A stretch of 64,000 nt of DNA from Flavobacterium sinopsychrotolerans (GCF_900110375.1 NZ_FODN01000002.1:248001-312000), one strand, 5' to 3'. Positions 43,595-53,103 are shown, counted from the first letter of the stretch. Numbers and translations are program-made. The notes: generated by a model from the sequence alone, not told the origin.

Positions 43595-43757
43595 CAGCTC
43601 TAGTGAAAAACGTCATCCTAGTAATCTCAGAATGTACTCCGACCTGATTTAGAGTCTTAAAATCAAGGGATTTTCCCCAAAAAAGTTTATCGAAATTATT
43701 TTTCGATGCAATTTTGAACAATAAAATTGTATCGGAAGTTTCTTATTATAATTATTC
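43595..43757 (+). other. Long 5' leader of the SulP gene
   Basis: The promoter boxes end 163 nt before the SulP ATG, leaving a long untranslated leader. I see no convincing ORF and no strong hairpin; the sequence GATTTTCCCC and nearby short repeats do not match a riboswitch I recognise. Together with 43386-43562 it makes a 372-bp stretch without a gene. Confidence 0.4.
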
Positions 43758-45290
43758 ATGAAAAAAGCATTTAATTTATTTGATTTCTCACAAAAAGTCA
43801 ATTACAGAATAGAAATCTTGGCGGGATTAACGGTTGCTATGACCATGATTCCAGAATCCCTATCTTTTGCTATAGTAGCGGGTTTTCCTCCGCTGATGGG
43901 TTTATACGCTGCATTTATCGCCGGTTTAATTACGGCAGTTTTCGGTGGAAGACCTGGAATGATTTCTGGTGGAGCAGGAGCAACTGTTATTGTTTTAATC
44001 GCTTTAATGAATTCTAATGGACTAGAATATGTTCTTGCAGCTGTTGCCTTGGCTGGTGTTTTACAAATTTTAGTAGGTATTTTTAAACTCGGAAAATTTA
44101 TAAGATTGGTGCCACAACCCGTTATGTTTGGTTTTGTAAATGGTTTAGCAGTTATTATTTTCATGTCGCAATTGAATCAATTTAAAGCAATAGTAAACGG
44201 GCAAAGTGAATGGCTTTCAGGAACTCCAATGTTGATTATGGCGGGATTAGTAGCACTGACTATTGGAATTGTGGTATTGCTTCCTAAAGTAACAAAAGCA
44301 ATACCGGCTTCATTAGTGGCTATTATTGTGGTATTTGCATTGGTTTTTTTCCTTGGAATTGAAACTAAAACCGTGCGGGATATTGCTTCTGTGAGTGGTG
44401 GTTTTCCTCCATTTCACATTCCGAATATTCCAATAAATTTGGAAACATTGCAAATTATATTTCCTTATGCCTTAATCATGGCTTCTGTAGGACTAACAGA
44501 AGGATTGTTGACTTTAAATTTAGTTGATGAAATCACCGAGACCAAAGGAAATGGGAATCGCGAGTGTATTGCGCAGGGAAGCTCGAATATTTTAAATGGC
44601 TTTTTCTTCGGGATGGGTGGTTGCCCTATGATTGCGCAAACTTTAGTCAACCTTTCTGCGGGTTCCAGAGCGCGATTGTCCGGAATTGTTGCTGCACTGA
44701 TGATACTTGTGATTATTTTATTTGGTGCTCCAATAATTGAACAATTGCCTATGGCGGCTTTAGTTGGTGTTATGATTATGGTGGCAATTGGCACTTTTGA
44801 ATGGGCAAGTTTTAGAATCATCAATAAAATGCCAAAACACGATATTTTTGTTGGAGTATTAGTTGCGTTGATCACTATTGTATTACATAATTTGGCTTTA
44901 GCTGTTTTAATTGGAGTGATTATTTCTGCTTTAGTTTTTGCCTGGGAAAGTGCCAAAAGAATTCGGGCTAAGAAATATATCGATGAAAAAGGGGTGAAGC
45001 ATTATGAAATATATGGTCCTTTATTTTTTGCTTCCACTACGGCTTTCTCAGAAAAATTTGATGTCTTTAATGATCCAAACGAAGTCATTATTGATTTTAA
45101 AGAAAGTAAGATTACCGATATGAGTGCGATTGATGCTGTAAATAAAATTACTGAGCGGTATGCAAAAGTCAATAAAACGGTTCATTTGCGCCATTTAAGC
45201 GCAGATTGCAGAACCTTATTAAAAAATGCTGACACCGTAATTGACGTAAATATTCTTGAAGATCCTAGCTATAAAGTGGTAATAGATTAG
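43758..45290 (+). CDS. SulP family anion transporter
   Basis: A 510-residue SLC26/SulP transporter with 10-14 membrane helices (about 20-400), family signatures such as IPESLSFAIVAGFPPLMGLYA and GGMGGCPMIAQT-like segments (FFGMGGCPMIAQ), and a C-terminal STAS domain (about 410-510, with TDMSAIDAV). SulP proteins carry sulfate, bicarbonate or related anions; the ion here is unknown and no carbonic anhydrase neighbour is present. Monocistronic, with a long leader. Confidence 0.92.
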   Translation: MKKAFNLFDFSQKVNYRIEILAGLTVAMTMIPESLSFAIVAGFPPLMGLYAAFIAGLITAVFGGRPGMISGGAGATVIVLIALMNSNGLEYVLAAVALAGVLQILVGIFKLGKFIRLVPQPVMFGFVNGLAVIIFMSQLNQFKAIVNGQSEWLSGTPMLIMAGLVALTIGIVVLLPKVTKAIPASLVAIIVVFALVFFLGIETKTVRDIASVSGGFPPFHIPNIPINLETLQIIFPYALIMASVGLTEGLLTLNLVDEITETKGNGNRECIAQGSSNILNGFFFGMGGCPMIAQTLVNLSAGSRARLSGIVAALMILVIILFGAPIIEQLPMAALVGVMIMVAIGTFEWASFRIINKMPKHDIFVGVLVALITIVLHNLALAVLIGVIISALVFAWESAKRIRAKKYIDEKGVKHYEIYGPLFFASTTAFSEKFDVFNDPNEVIIDFKESKITDMSAIDAVNKITERYAKVNKTVHLRHLSADCRTLLKNADTVIDVNILEDPSYKVVID

Positions 45291-45406
45291 CGATTTAATT
45301 TATAGAAAGGCAAAAAAAATAGTCACAGATTCACCGATTATAATTTTTTTGACAAATTAAAAATCTGTAAAATTGTGGCAATAATCGATTTATAATGTAG
45401 AGCAAA

Positions 45407-46645
45407 CTATATTTTCATCGCTTCAGCAGCTAATCGTCCCGTTTTCAATGCGGCATTTATAGAACCATTCAGTAAGTTGTCTCCACAAATAAAGAGTGTA
45501 TCTGAGATTTTTATTTCAGAAGCATCAATCGTATTTCGCACACTTTCTTGAGTTGGCAAAGCATATTCAATACGATAGGCTTTCAGCATTTTCCATGAAT
45601 TTACTTTTTCGCCATACCATTGTTTCAATTCTTGCTTCATGTTTTCTGCCAAAGTTGCGTCATCAACAGTTGGGATTCCATTGTAGGAAACGGAAATAAG
45701 CACTTTTCCTTTTGGCGCATACGCTTTGGAAACATTAGACATCACCGTCAAATTATTTACCCATTTTTTCTTAGTTGAAGCATTTAAAATCACTACTGCT
45801 TTTTCAGTAGGCGCTTCATTGGCTTCAAAATAAATATTAGTAACCTGATGCGAAGTCATTTTTTGCTTCAGAAAGTATTTTTGGGTAAGGTTGTTTGCGG
45901 TCGTAGCCAAAAGGATTTGGTTGGCCGCCATAACGGTTCCATCTTCAGTAATTACGGTATTGCCTTCAATAGTGGTTACTTTGGTATGGCATTGAATACT
46001 GCCTTCGGGAAGCATGGCGACCAATTGTTTGGGTATTTCTTCCATACCAAATTCAGGAACTGCCACATCTCCATCCGAAAACATTTTCATCACAAAATCG
46101 AACATTCTACGGGAAGTTTTTAGCTCATTTTCTAAAAAGATTCCGGAAAGGAAAGGTGCATAAAAACGTTCAATCATTTTTGGACTAAAACCATAATCCG
46201 CCAGTTGTTTCAGAGTTGTTTGTTCCGGTTGCTCGAAAATTTCGTCAATCGTTAGTTTTTGTAATTTATTTTTTAACCAAAGTGTATTGATTTTATCTTT
46301 TAACGTTCCAACGGGAGCAAAAAGAGTGGCAAAGGCCGCCGATGGTCTTCGGAATGGATCTGCTATTTCAAAACTGCCTCCGTCATAAAGAACGGTTGCT
46401 CCAGGTAACATTTTTTTTAGTTTTAAATCGGTATAATTCAGTAATGTTTGAGTTTCAGGATAAGCCGTCAACAACACTTGGAAACCTCTGTCTAAAAGAA
46501 AGCCTTCATGAGAATCGGTTTTTATTCTCCCGCCCGCCCGATCACTGGCTTCCAATAACAGTACTTTTCGTCCTTGACGATGCAAATGAACAGCGGCAGA
46601 TAATCCCGCCAATCCCGCTCCTACAATAATTACATCTTGTTTCAT
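45407..46645 (-). CDS. FAD-dependent amine-oxidase/phytoene-desaturase-like protein
   Basis: A 412-residue flavoprotein with the dinucleotide-binding motif VIIVGAGLAGLSAA near the N terminus, the GGR motif (DRAGGRIKT), and a C-terminal FAD motif (ICGDNLLNGSINAALKTG). It belongs to the NAD(P)/FAD-dependent amine oxidase family; possible substrates include carotenoids or polyamines. The frame runs to 46681, but a minus-strand -7 box TATTTTTG (46675-46668) overlaps that extension, so ATG 46645 (MKQDVIIVG) is the start. Confidence 0.88.
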   Translation of the reverse strand: MKQDVIIVGAGLAGLSAAVHLHRQGRKVLLLEASDRAGGRIKTDSHEGFLLDRGFQVLLTAYPETQTLLNYTDLKLKKMLPGATVLYDGGSFEIADPFRRPSAAFATLFAPVGTLKDKINTLWLKNKLQKLTIDEIFEQPEQTTLKQLADYGFSPKMIERFYAPFLSGIFLENELKTSRRMFDFVMKMFSDGDVAVPEFGMEEIPKQLVAMLPEGSIQCHTKVTTIEGNTVITEDGTVMAANQILLATTANNLTQKYFLKQKMTSHQVTNIYFEANEAPTEKAVVILNASTKKKWVNNLTVMSNVSKAYAPKGKVLISVSYNGIPTVDDATLAENMKQELKQWYGEKVNSWKMLKAYRIEYALPTQESVRNTIDASEIKISDTLFICGDNLLNGSINAALKTGRLAAEAMKI

Positions 46646-46667
46646 AGTGTTGTGATAATGTTTGGCA

Positions 46668-46675
46668 CAAAAATA
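46668..46675 (-). promoter_or_regulatory. -7 box of the FAD oxidoreductase gene
   Basis: Minus-strand TATTTTTG; a TTTG lies 25 nt upstream (46704-46701), slightly beyond normal spacing. Confidence 0.4.
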
Positions 46676-46725
46676 AGCCAATTACCGTTTTAGAAGCACC
46701 CAAATAAGTGATAATTTAATTTTTA

Positions 46726-47247
46726 TTAATGTATTTGAAGTTGCATCAATAAATCTGTTTGCTCGTCATTACCCATCATGAAAACGTGTTTGTCAAACAC
46801 AACAAATCCATTTTTCGTATAAAATCGAATTGCTCTGTGATTTTCTTCCCATACACCGAGCCAAACAGAATCAACGTTTGTAATTTGCGCAATCTTCTTT
46901 ACTTCATCAAGCAGTAGTTGTCCAATATTTTTTCCATGAAAATTTTGTAAAACATAAATCCGTTGTACTTCTAAAGCATTTTCGTTGAAAGATTCCGTTT
47001 GCGCGTCACCAAAATTTATTTTTAAATACCCAACAGCTTCTGTATCTGAATACGCTAAATAAAACTGAGAATTAGCATTGTTTAATTCATCCGTTAACTG
47101 TTCGGTATTTAAACTGTCTTTGATATAATTGGCAATATTTTCAGGTGTATTTACAGCTGCAAAAGTTTCAATGAAAGTTTGGATGCTTATCTTTTGGATT
47201 GTTTCTAAATCGGATACTGTTGCTTTTCTAATCTCAATCGTATTCAT
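46726..47247 (-). CDS. GNAT family N-acetyltransferase
   Basis: A 173-residue acetyltransferase with the acetyl-CoA-binding loop (YVLQNFHGKNIGQLLLDEV, about 107-125) and a C-terminal FYTKNGFVVFDKH motif. Substrate unknown. A minus-strand -7 box TATTTTTG occurs at 47280-47273, about 26 nt upstream of the start. Confidence 0.88.
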   Translation of the reverse strand: MNTIEIRKATVSDLETIQKISIQTFIETFAAVNTPENIANYIKDSLNTEQLTDELNNANSQFYLAYSDTEAVGYLKINFGDAQTESFNENALEVQRIYVLQNFHGKNIGQLLLDEVKKIAQITNVDSVWLGVWEENHRAIRFYTKNGFVVFDKHVFMMGNDEQTDLLMQLQIH

Positions 47248-47342
47248 AATTATTCGTTGGTATTTTATTTTTCAAAAATAATTAAATTAGGAAACAATTC
47301 TCATTATCTATCGAACTATTAAACAAATCAATTTAATGATTC

Positions 47343-47398
47343 TTGATTTCTTGATTGCAATTAGTACTTTTGAGCGAACAAATAAAAAACGCTCAAAA
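47343..47398 (+). promoter_or_regulatory. yaaA promoter with overlapping inverted repeat
   Basis: TTG (47343-47345), 19-nt spacer, TACTTTTG (47365-47372). A perfect 9-bp inverted repeat, TTTTGAGCG (47369-47377) and CGCTCAAAA (47390-47398), starts in the -7 box and runs into the leader; a repressor site or RNA hairpin. Confidence 0.55.
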
Positions 47399-47409
47399 GA
47401 GTATTGTCT

Positions 47410-48168
47410 ATGAAAATTGTAATATCGCCAGCCAAGTCTTTAAATTTTGAGAAACAGTTACCAACTCAATTGCACACCGAACCTTCGTTTTTAAAAGAAT
47501 CGCGTCAAGTTCATAAAGTTTTGAAAGAAAAAAAGCCTGCTGATTTATCGGATTTAATGAGCATTTCGGATAAACTGGCTGATTTGAACTGGAAGCGAAA
47601 CCAAGATTGGAAAACCCCTTTTACGACTTCAAGTGCGCGTCCAGCTATTTATACTTTTGATGGTGACGTGTACATTGGATTAGACGCTTATTCGATTCCT
47701 GAAAAAAAAATTGAGGCTTTACAAGATCGTTTAAGAATCCTTTCCGGTTTGTACGGATTGTTGAAACCGTTAGATTTGATTCAAGCATACCGATTGGAAA
47801 TGGGAACAAAATTACCCATTGGCGAAAGCAAAAACCTCTATGAATTTTGGAAACCTACAATTACTAAAGCATTAAATTGCGAACTCAAAGATGGCGAGTT
47901 ATTTGTCAATTTAGCGAGTACCGAATATTTTTCGGCAATAGATGTCAAGGGGTTGAAAGTTCCTGTAATAACTCCGGAATTTAAAGATTACAAAAACGGA
48001 AAACTAAAAATAATCAGTTTTTTTGCTAAAAAGGCCAGAGGAATGATGGTGCGTTACATTATTGACACAAACGCTCAAACCATTGATGATTTAAAAGGAT
48101 TTAATTACGATGGCTATCAGTTTGATGCCAATTTATCAGAAGGAAATCATTTGGTTTTTACGCGATAG
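47410..48168 (+). CDS. yaaA: Peroxide stress protein YaaA
   Basis: A 252-residue YaaA/DUF328 protein: MKIVISPAKSLNFE at the start, ARPAIYTFDGDVY, LYGLLKPLDLIQAYRLEMGT, and SFFAKKARGMMVRYI. In E. coli YaaA limits DNA and protein damage from hydrogen peroxide by reducing free iron. The upstream TTG at 47404 is not the start; ATG 47410 begins the conserved N terminus. Confidence 0.95.
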   Translation: MKIVISPAKSLNFEKQLPTQLHTEPSFLKESRQVHKVLKEKKPADLSDLMSISDKLADLNWKRNQDWKTPFTTSSARPAIYTFDGDVYIGLDAYSIPEKKIEALQDRLRILSGLYGLLKPLDLIQAYRLEMGTKLPIGESKNLYEFWKPTITKALNCELKDGELFVNLASTEYFSAIDVKGLKVPVITPEFKDYKNGKLKIISFFAKKARGMMVRYIIDTNAQTIDDLKGFNYDGYQFDANLSEGNHLVFTR

Positions 48169-48196
48169 TTAATGCACACCACTAATTGCTTTTTTA

Positions 48197-49780
48197 CTAA
48201 TGCATGGCATCGGCAGGATTGATTTTGTTTTTTCCTTTTTTGATTAAAAATATAATTGGAATACAACACAGAAACATAATTCCGAGATAGAGAAAAATAT
48301 CCATATACGATAAAACAGCACTTTGTTTCATCACGGAATAGTCAATCACCTGATAGGCTTTTTTCAAAGATTCATTAGCAGTAAATCCTTTTGACATAAA
48401 CCCTTTTTGCAACATCAAAACCCGCTCTTGCACCTCTAATCTGGTTGTGTCTAAATGTGAGACTAAATTTACTCTGTGTTCCTGACTAAATCGGGTGATA
48501 AAGGTTGTGATAATGGCAATACCAAAAGAGCCACCTAATTGTCGCATCATTCCTGTAAAGGCAGCACCTTCGCCAATATCTTTTCCTTTTAAAGTAGAAA
48601 GGGACAATGTAGTTATCGGCACAAAAAGGAGTCCTAATCCAATTCCTCTTAAAATCAATCCCCAATACAGATGCTCAACACCAGTACTTGGTGTCATACT
48701 ATTGTGCATGATATAAGTAAAGAAAAAGAAAATCAAAAATCCAAGACCTACCATATAACTTTGGGGAACACCTCTTTGAAGTAATTTTCCAACAATTGGC
48801 ATCATGAAAGCTGTGGTTATTGAACCTGGAATAAGTAACAACCCCGCATCTGTGGCAGTCCACCCTAAAATCGTTTGTGTGTAAATTGGAATGATTAAAG
48901 TGGAACCATAGAGTCCAAATCCTAAAATGAAACACATTACTGTTCCAATTCTTAAATTTCCATCTTTTAAAACACCCAAGTTGACGATCGGGTATTTATA
49001 GGTTAACTCTCTCCAAATAAACAGTACTAAACCAAAAACGGTAATAGTACTTAAAAGTATAATTGTTTTATTATTGAACCAATCGTCTTGCTGACCGTGT
49101 TCTAAAACATATTGCAAAGAACCAATAAATGCCGTTAATAGAAAAATCCCCAACCAATCGACTTGATTGGATTTTAACTTTTCGCCATATTTAGGGCTTT
49201 TTACAAAGGTCAATGCGAGTACGGTGGCAATAATTCCAAGTGGAATATTGATATAAAAAATATAAGGCCATGAAAAATTATCAACAAGATAGCCTCCTAA
49301 TGGCGGACCCAAAGTAGGTCCAACAATGACACCCATTCCGTATATTGCCTGGGCCATACCCCGTTTTGCAACAGGATAACTCTCGGTTATAATGGTTTGT
49401 GCTGTCACTAATAATGCACCGCCGCCCAATCCTTGAATAAATCTAAAAGTGACAAGTTCCCAGATATTATCTGCATTTCCACATAAAAATGAGGCTATTG
49501 TAAAAATAATAATGGAAGTAACAAAATAATTACGTCTTCCAAATTGTTGAGAAAGCCAACTTGTCATTGGAATTACAATAACATTTGCAATTGCATAAGC
49601 GGTAATTACCCATGCGACATCGTTTAGCGTAGCACCCAGACTTCCTCTCATGTTCGTCAGTGCTACATTAACAATTGTGGTATCAACGATTTCGAGCAGG
49701 GTACAAAGTATTGCCGTAATCGTTATAAGAACTCGTCTATAGCCATATTCTACTAAATCGTCTTCTCCCGTTTGTACCAT
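48197..49780 (-). CDS. DHA2-family drug efflux MFS transporter (EmrB/QacA type)
   Basis: A 527-residue transporter with 14 membrane helices. Helix 1 holds TLLEIVDTTIVNVAL and the loop after helix 2 WLSQQFGRRNYF (motif A region); motif C-like GPTLGPPLGG appears in helix 5. This is the DHA2 (EmrB) family exporting hydrophobic drugs with an EmrA-like adaptor. Last gene of the tetR-tolC-hlyD-MFS operon. Confidence 0.92.
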   Translation of the reverse strand: MVQTGEDDLVEYGYRRVLITITAILCTLLEIVDTTIVNVALTNMRGSLGATLNDVAWVITAYAIANVIVIPMTSWLSQQFGRRNYFVTSIIIFTIASFLCGNADNIWELVTFRFIQGLGGGALLVTAQTIITESYPVAKRGMAQAIYGMGVIVGPTLGPPLGGYLVDNFSWPYIFYINIPLGIIATVLALTFVKSPKYGEKLKSNQVDWLGIFLLTAFIGSLQYVLEHGQQDDWFNNKTIILLSTITVFGLVLFIWRELTYKYPIVNLGVLKDGNLRIGTVMCFILGFGLYGSTLIIPIYTQTILGWTATDAGLLLIPGSITTAFMMPIVGKLLQRGVPQSYMVGLGFLIFFFFTYIMHNSMTPSTGVEHLYWGLILRGIGLGLLFVPITTLSLSTLKGKDIGEGAAFTGMMRQLGGSFGIAIITTFITRFSQEHRVNLVSHLDTTRLEVQERVLMLQKGFMSKGFTANESLKKAYQVIDYSVMKQSAVLSYMDIFLYLGIMFLCCIPIIFLIKKGKNKINPADAMH

Positions 49781-49859
49781 TTATACTAAATTGTAAACTA
49801 TCATTTTCTTAAAAAGTGTTGTCGTTTTTGATATTGTGGAAGCCACCAAAAAAATAGAT

Positions 49860-50939
49860 TTATTTTAAATGTACATCTACATCAACATTCATTCCCGGGC
49901 GAAGTAATTTTATTTTTTCAGGATCATTTGTCGCGTTTAAACTTATTTTGACAGGCAATCGCTGAATCGTTTTTACAAAATTTCCAGTTGCATTATCTGG
50001 TGGTAACAATGAGAATCGGGATCCTGTTGCAGGAGAAAATGATGTGACAGAACCTTCGAAATCATAACCTGGATAAGCATCTACTTTGACAGTCACTTTT
50101 TGCCCAATAACCATTTTGTTTAGTTGAGTTTCTTTGAAATTAGCAATTACCCAAGCTTCTTTGTTATTGATAATGTAAAATAACGATTGTCCCGGTTGCA
50201 CCAATTGTCCCGGTTGAATATCAATTTTTGATACCTGACCGTCAATTGCAGCGGTTACGACGGTGTAAGTTAAATTTAATTTTGCAGCATCAAGCAATGC
50301 CTGTGCTCTTCTTATATTGGCAGCAGCAACTTCGGTTTGTTTGTCTGAAACTTTTGATTTTGCTACAATAACTGATTTTTGAAAAGCACTGGCTCTCTGT
50401 TGTTGTTGCAATACGCGTACTTGGCTTTCTGCTTCCAGTTTTGCTGCTAAAGCTTGCTCGTATTGTTGTTTTGTAATCGAATGGCTTTTGTACAAATTGT
50501 CATATCTTTTGTAATCACTTGTAATGCGATCCAATCTAATTTTTGCCGATTCGATATTTCCACCCGCTGATTGCACATTAGCATCTGAAACAGATATACT
50601 TGCTAAAGCACTTCCAATATCAGCTTTGGAAACCTCAAAATTGCCTTCAGCACCCACCATTGCAGCATTGGCTTCTTCAATTTTTAACTGATAATCTCTT
50701 TTATCGATAGTAAACAGGGTATCTCCTTTTTTTACAAAATCATTGTCTTTGATATACACTTTATCTACATATCCCGAAACTCTTGGAATAATCGGATTCA
50801 TGTTTTTTTCAATTTGGGCATCATCCGTTTCCTCGTGAGATTGTGAATGGATGTATTTATAAGTCCCGTAAGAACCACCTAAAACTACCAAAGCCACTAG
50901 GATAATAATAAATTTTGTATTTGTTTTTTTCTTTTCCAT
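49860..50939 (-). CDS. HlyD/EmrA family membrane-fusion protein
   Basis: A 359-residue adaptor: N-terminal membrane helix (about 10-28), a biotinyl-lipoyl half-domain (VDKVYIKDNDFVKKGDTLF), a long alpha-hairpin rich in Ala/Gln (about 78-215), and the returning lipoyl/beta-barrel part (TAAIDGQVSKIDIQPGQLV). It links the MFS pump to the TolC channel. It lies 11 nt after the TolC gene and 79 nt before the MFS gene. Confidence 0.92.
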   Translation of the reverse strand: MEKKKTNTKFIIILVALVVLGGSYGTYKYIHSQSHEETDDAQIEKNMNPIIPRVSGYVDKVYIKDNDFVKKGDTLFTIDKRDYQLKIEEANAAMVGAEGNFEVSKADIGSALASISVSDANVQSAGGNIESAKIRLDRITSDYKRYDNLYKSHSITKQQYEQALAAKLEAESQVRVLQQQQRASAFQKSVIVAKSKVSDKQTEVAAANIRRAQALLDAAKLNLTYTVVTAAIDGQVSKIDIQPGQLVQPGQSLFYIINNKEAWVIANFKETQLNKMVIGQKVTVKVDAYPGYDFEGSVTSFSPATGSRFSLLPPDNATGNFVKTIQRLPVKISLNATNDPEKIKLLRPGMNVDVDVHLK

Positions 50940-50950
50940 GGTAGGTATGA

Positions 50951-52276
50951 TTAGTTTTTTGAAATATTGAAGGTTTGGGATAATTGGCCTGTTACAGAGA
51001 GTAACTCATAGTATTTTTGAAAAGTATTGGCTTTTGCCAAAGCTTTATTAATCTTTGAACTCAGTTGTTCTACATCAGCTTCCAGTAAATCATTAGTATC
51101 CGAAAGCCCGTTGTCATATTTATCTTTTATGATTCGATAATTTTCAGAAGATTGCTCTACCGCTTGATCGTAAACTTTATTTTGCTTCAAGGATAAATCG
51201 TAATTTTCAATCGATTTTTGTACCTGAATTTTAATATAATCCGTTAGCATTGCTTCCGAATTTTGTACTTCTAAAAATTTGTTTTCTGCTAGTTTTACCA
51301 ATGTTCCATTTTTAAGAATGGCGCTTAAATCGTAGGTAATTCCCACTCCAATATTCATTGCATTTTGGACCGTTATGACATTGCTTAAATCTAATGCGGT
51401 GTAGCCACCAATAATTGCAATTGCCGGATAGTAAGAACCTTTTGCTATTTTGATATTGGCTTCACTTGCTTTTCCTTGAAATCGTATAGCTTCCAGATCT
51501 TTACGATTTTCTAAAGCTAATTGATCATTTGTGGGAATAGTTGTAATTTGGAAATCAGCAAAATCACTTTCACGAATCTCCAACTTTGTTTCTGGATTCA
51601 ATTTCAAAAGTGTAACCAAATAAAAGTTGATGATTTTCAAATTATTATACGTTTCATCTAAATTCAATTGAATTTTCGAGACTTGTAATTGTGATTTTAA
51701 TAAATCATTTCTTGGGATAATTCCGTTTTTTTCAAGTTCTACAAAATCTTTTACGCGCTGTTGTGCACTTTTTTGATTTTCTTTCAGCAATTCAATTGTT
51801 TTTTGTGCTTTGTACAAACTGGTATAATAATCAATTACCCGTAAAGCAATTTCTTCTTTTGTTTGGGAAGCAGTTGCCATTTCAGCCTGATACAAATTTT
51901 CGTTAACAGCGATACTGTTTTGAATTTTAAAACCAGAGAAAATAGGAACGCTGGCATTCAACTGTCCAACCATTAATTGATTGACTATGGGAAGTTGTTG
52001 TGCGCTATTGCTTTGGTTCAGTTTGAAATCAACAGATGCATTTGCCAATCTTTGGTATTGACCTGAAAGTTTCAAATCAGGGTATTGGTTGTTTTTTGTG
52101 GATTGCAATTCGTACTTTTTGGTCTTTACTTTTGTATTGGCCAGCGTAACTTCATTGCTTTTGGTCCAAGCCAAATTAATGGCTTCGTTCAATGTTAAAC
52201 TTGTTTTTTCTTGGGCTTCTATGGATGAAATTCCAATAAAGAAAATCCCAAAGAGCATGAATTGACTAACTTTCAT
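50951..52276 (-). CDS. TolC family outer-membrane protein (efflux operon)
   Basis: A 441-residue outer-membrane channel protein with signal peptide (ends SSIEAQ) and two outer-membrane efflux repeats with long coiled coils. Its start overlaps the tetR stop by 11 nt, so it belongs to the same transcript. With the downstream adaptor and MFS pump it makes a tripartite efflux system. Confidence 0.9.
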   Translation of the reverse strand: MKVSQFMLFGIFFIGISSIEAQEKTSLTLNEAINLAWTKSNEVTLANTKVKTKKYELQSTKNNQYPDLKLSGQYQRLANASVDFKLNQSNSAQQLPIVNQLMVGQLNASVPIFSGFKIQNSIAVNENLYQAEMATASQTKEEIALRVIDYYTSLYKAQKTIELLKENQKSAQQRVKDFVELEKNGIIPRNDLLKSQLQVSKIQLNLDETYNNLKIINFYLVTLLKLNPETKLEIRESDFADFQITTIPTNDQLALENRKDLEAIRFQGKASEANIKIAKGSYYPAIAIIGGYTALDLSNVITVQNAMNIGVGITYDLSAILKNGTLVKLAENKFLEVQNSEAMLTDYIKIQVQKSIENYDLSLKQNKVYDQAVEQSSENYRIIKDKYDNGLSDTNDLLEADVEQLSSKINKALAKANTFQKYYELLSVTGQLSQTFNISKN

Positions 52277-52892
52277 ATATTAGAAGTGCTTTTATAGTTT
52301 GTTGAATGTGCTTTGTCAAATTTGTTTTGATGTAATTATTATACAAATCTTCGGTTTTTAGGTTTAGTAAATTTTCGAAGAAAGGTTTATTCATGTGAAA
52401 ATGAAAGAAAGTCCCCAGAATGGTGGGTGTGATAAGCGGAATTATAACATCTTTTCTAAAAATGCCTTTTTTCTGACCTTCTTCGATAATAGCTTCAAGG
52501 GATTTTAAATTTCCTTTTTTTAATTCAGAGAAAGCCTGAAGATTTTGTTCTCTTTTTTTGGAAGTAAATTCGAAGTGTAAAATTCTGTAAATTCCTCTGT
52601 TACTATTGATTCTATTGATGTACAGTTCAATCAGTTTGTTGATTTTGTCTATAGGTTCCAGTTCTTCCTGTAACAAATTATCCAATTGATTTTTAAGATC
52701 CGAAGTTCTGTAAACAATAAGCGATTCCAGTAAACGTTCTTTGGAACCAAAGTAGTACGAAACCATGGCAATATTGATTTTTGCCACTTTTGCTATGTTT
52801 CTAATGGAAGTACCATCAAATCCTTTTTCTGCGAAAAGTATTTCAGCAACTTCGAGAATTTGAATTTGTTTGTCGTTAAAATTACTTTTCAA
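52266..52892 (-). CDS. TetR family transcriptional regulator
   Basis: A ~208-residue repressor. The N-terminal helix-turn-helix reads ILEVAEILFAEKGFDGTS and IAKVAKINIAMVSYYFGSKERL; the rest is the ligand-binding helical domain. The frame has no ATG before the HTH. The open frame reaches 52943, but the 52943 TTG is the -33 box of the promoter, so a TTG downstream is the likely start (52892, or 52901). It is the first gene of the efflux operon and probably represses it through the palindrome that covers its promoter. Confidence 0.88.
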   Translation of the reverse strand: MKSNFNDKQIQILEVAEILFAEKGFDGTSIRNIAKVAKINIAMVSYYFGSKERLLESLIVYRTSDLKNQLDNLLQEELEPIDKINKLIELYINRINSNRGIYRILHFEFTSKKREQNLQAFSELKKGNLKSLEAIIEEGQKKGIFRKDVIIPLITPTILGTFFHFHMNKPFFENLLNLKTEDLYNNYIKTNLTKHIQQTIKALLIYES

Positions 52893-52913
52893 TGGAATCA
52901 ATTTTTTCAAAAA

Positions 52914-52955
52914 CAAAACTAAACAAGCGTTTAATTTAAACAACTGTTTAGTTTT
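52914..52955 (-). promoter_or_regulatory. Efflux operon promoter inside a TetR operator palindrome
   Basis: Minus strand TTG (52943-52941), 19-nt spacer, TAGTTTTG (52921-52914). The same segment is a near-perfect palindrome with 19-nt arms (52915-52933 and 52937-52955, three mismatches; outer AAAACTAAACA/TGTTTAGTTTT perfect). Binding would block the promoter. Confidence 0.7.
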
Positions 52956-53054
52956 AATTTAACATATTTTTAACATTTTAAATTGAACAAGTATAAAATT
53001 TGTAATAGCACTAATCTTCTTCTGAAATTGTGAATATCTATTTTAGTAATGCTG

Positions 53055-53083
53055 TTGTTTTTTTTCTTTTAAATCTATCTTTG
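53055..53083 (+). promoter_or_regulatory. Promoter of the DUF4494 gene
   Basis: TTG (53055-53057), 18-nt spacer, TATCTTTG (53076-53083); ATG is 21 nt downstream. Confidence 0.65.
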
Positions 53084-53103
53084 ACATCCTTAAAAAAAAA
53101 GAA

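Noticed and set aside
43512..43721. 69-residue minus-strand frame in the SulP leader
   Set aside because: Basic, random-looking composition and overlap with a good plus-strand promoter; not supported as a gene.
44465..44956. 163-residue minus-strand frame inside the SulP gene
   Set aside because: Composition is low-complexity (Ile, Thr, Ala, Lys) as expected for the complement of a hydrophobic membrane protein; no start signal or homology pattern.
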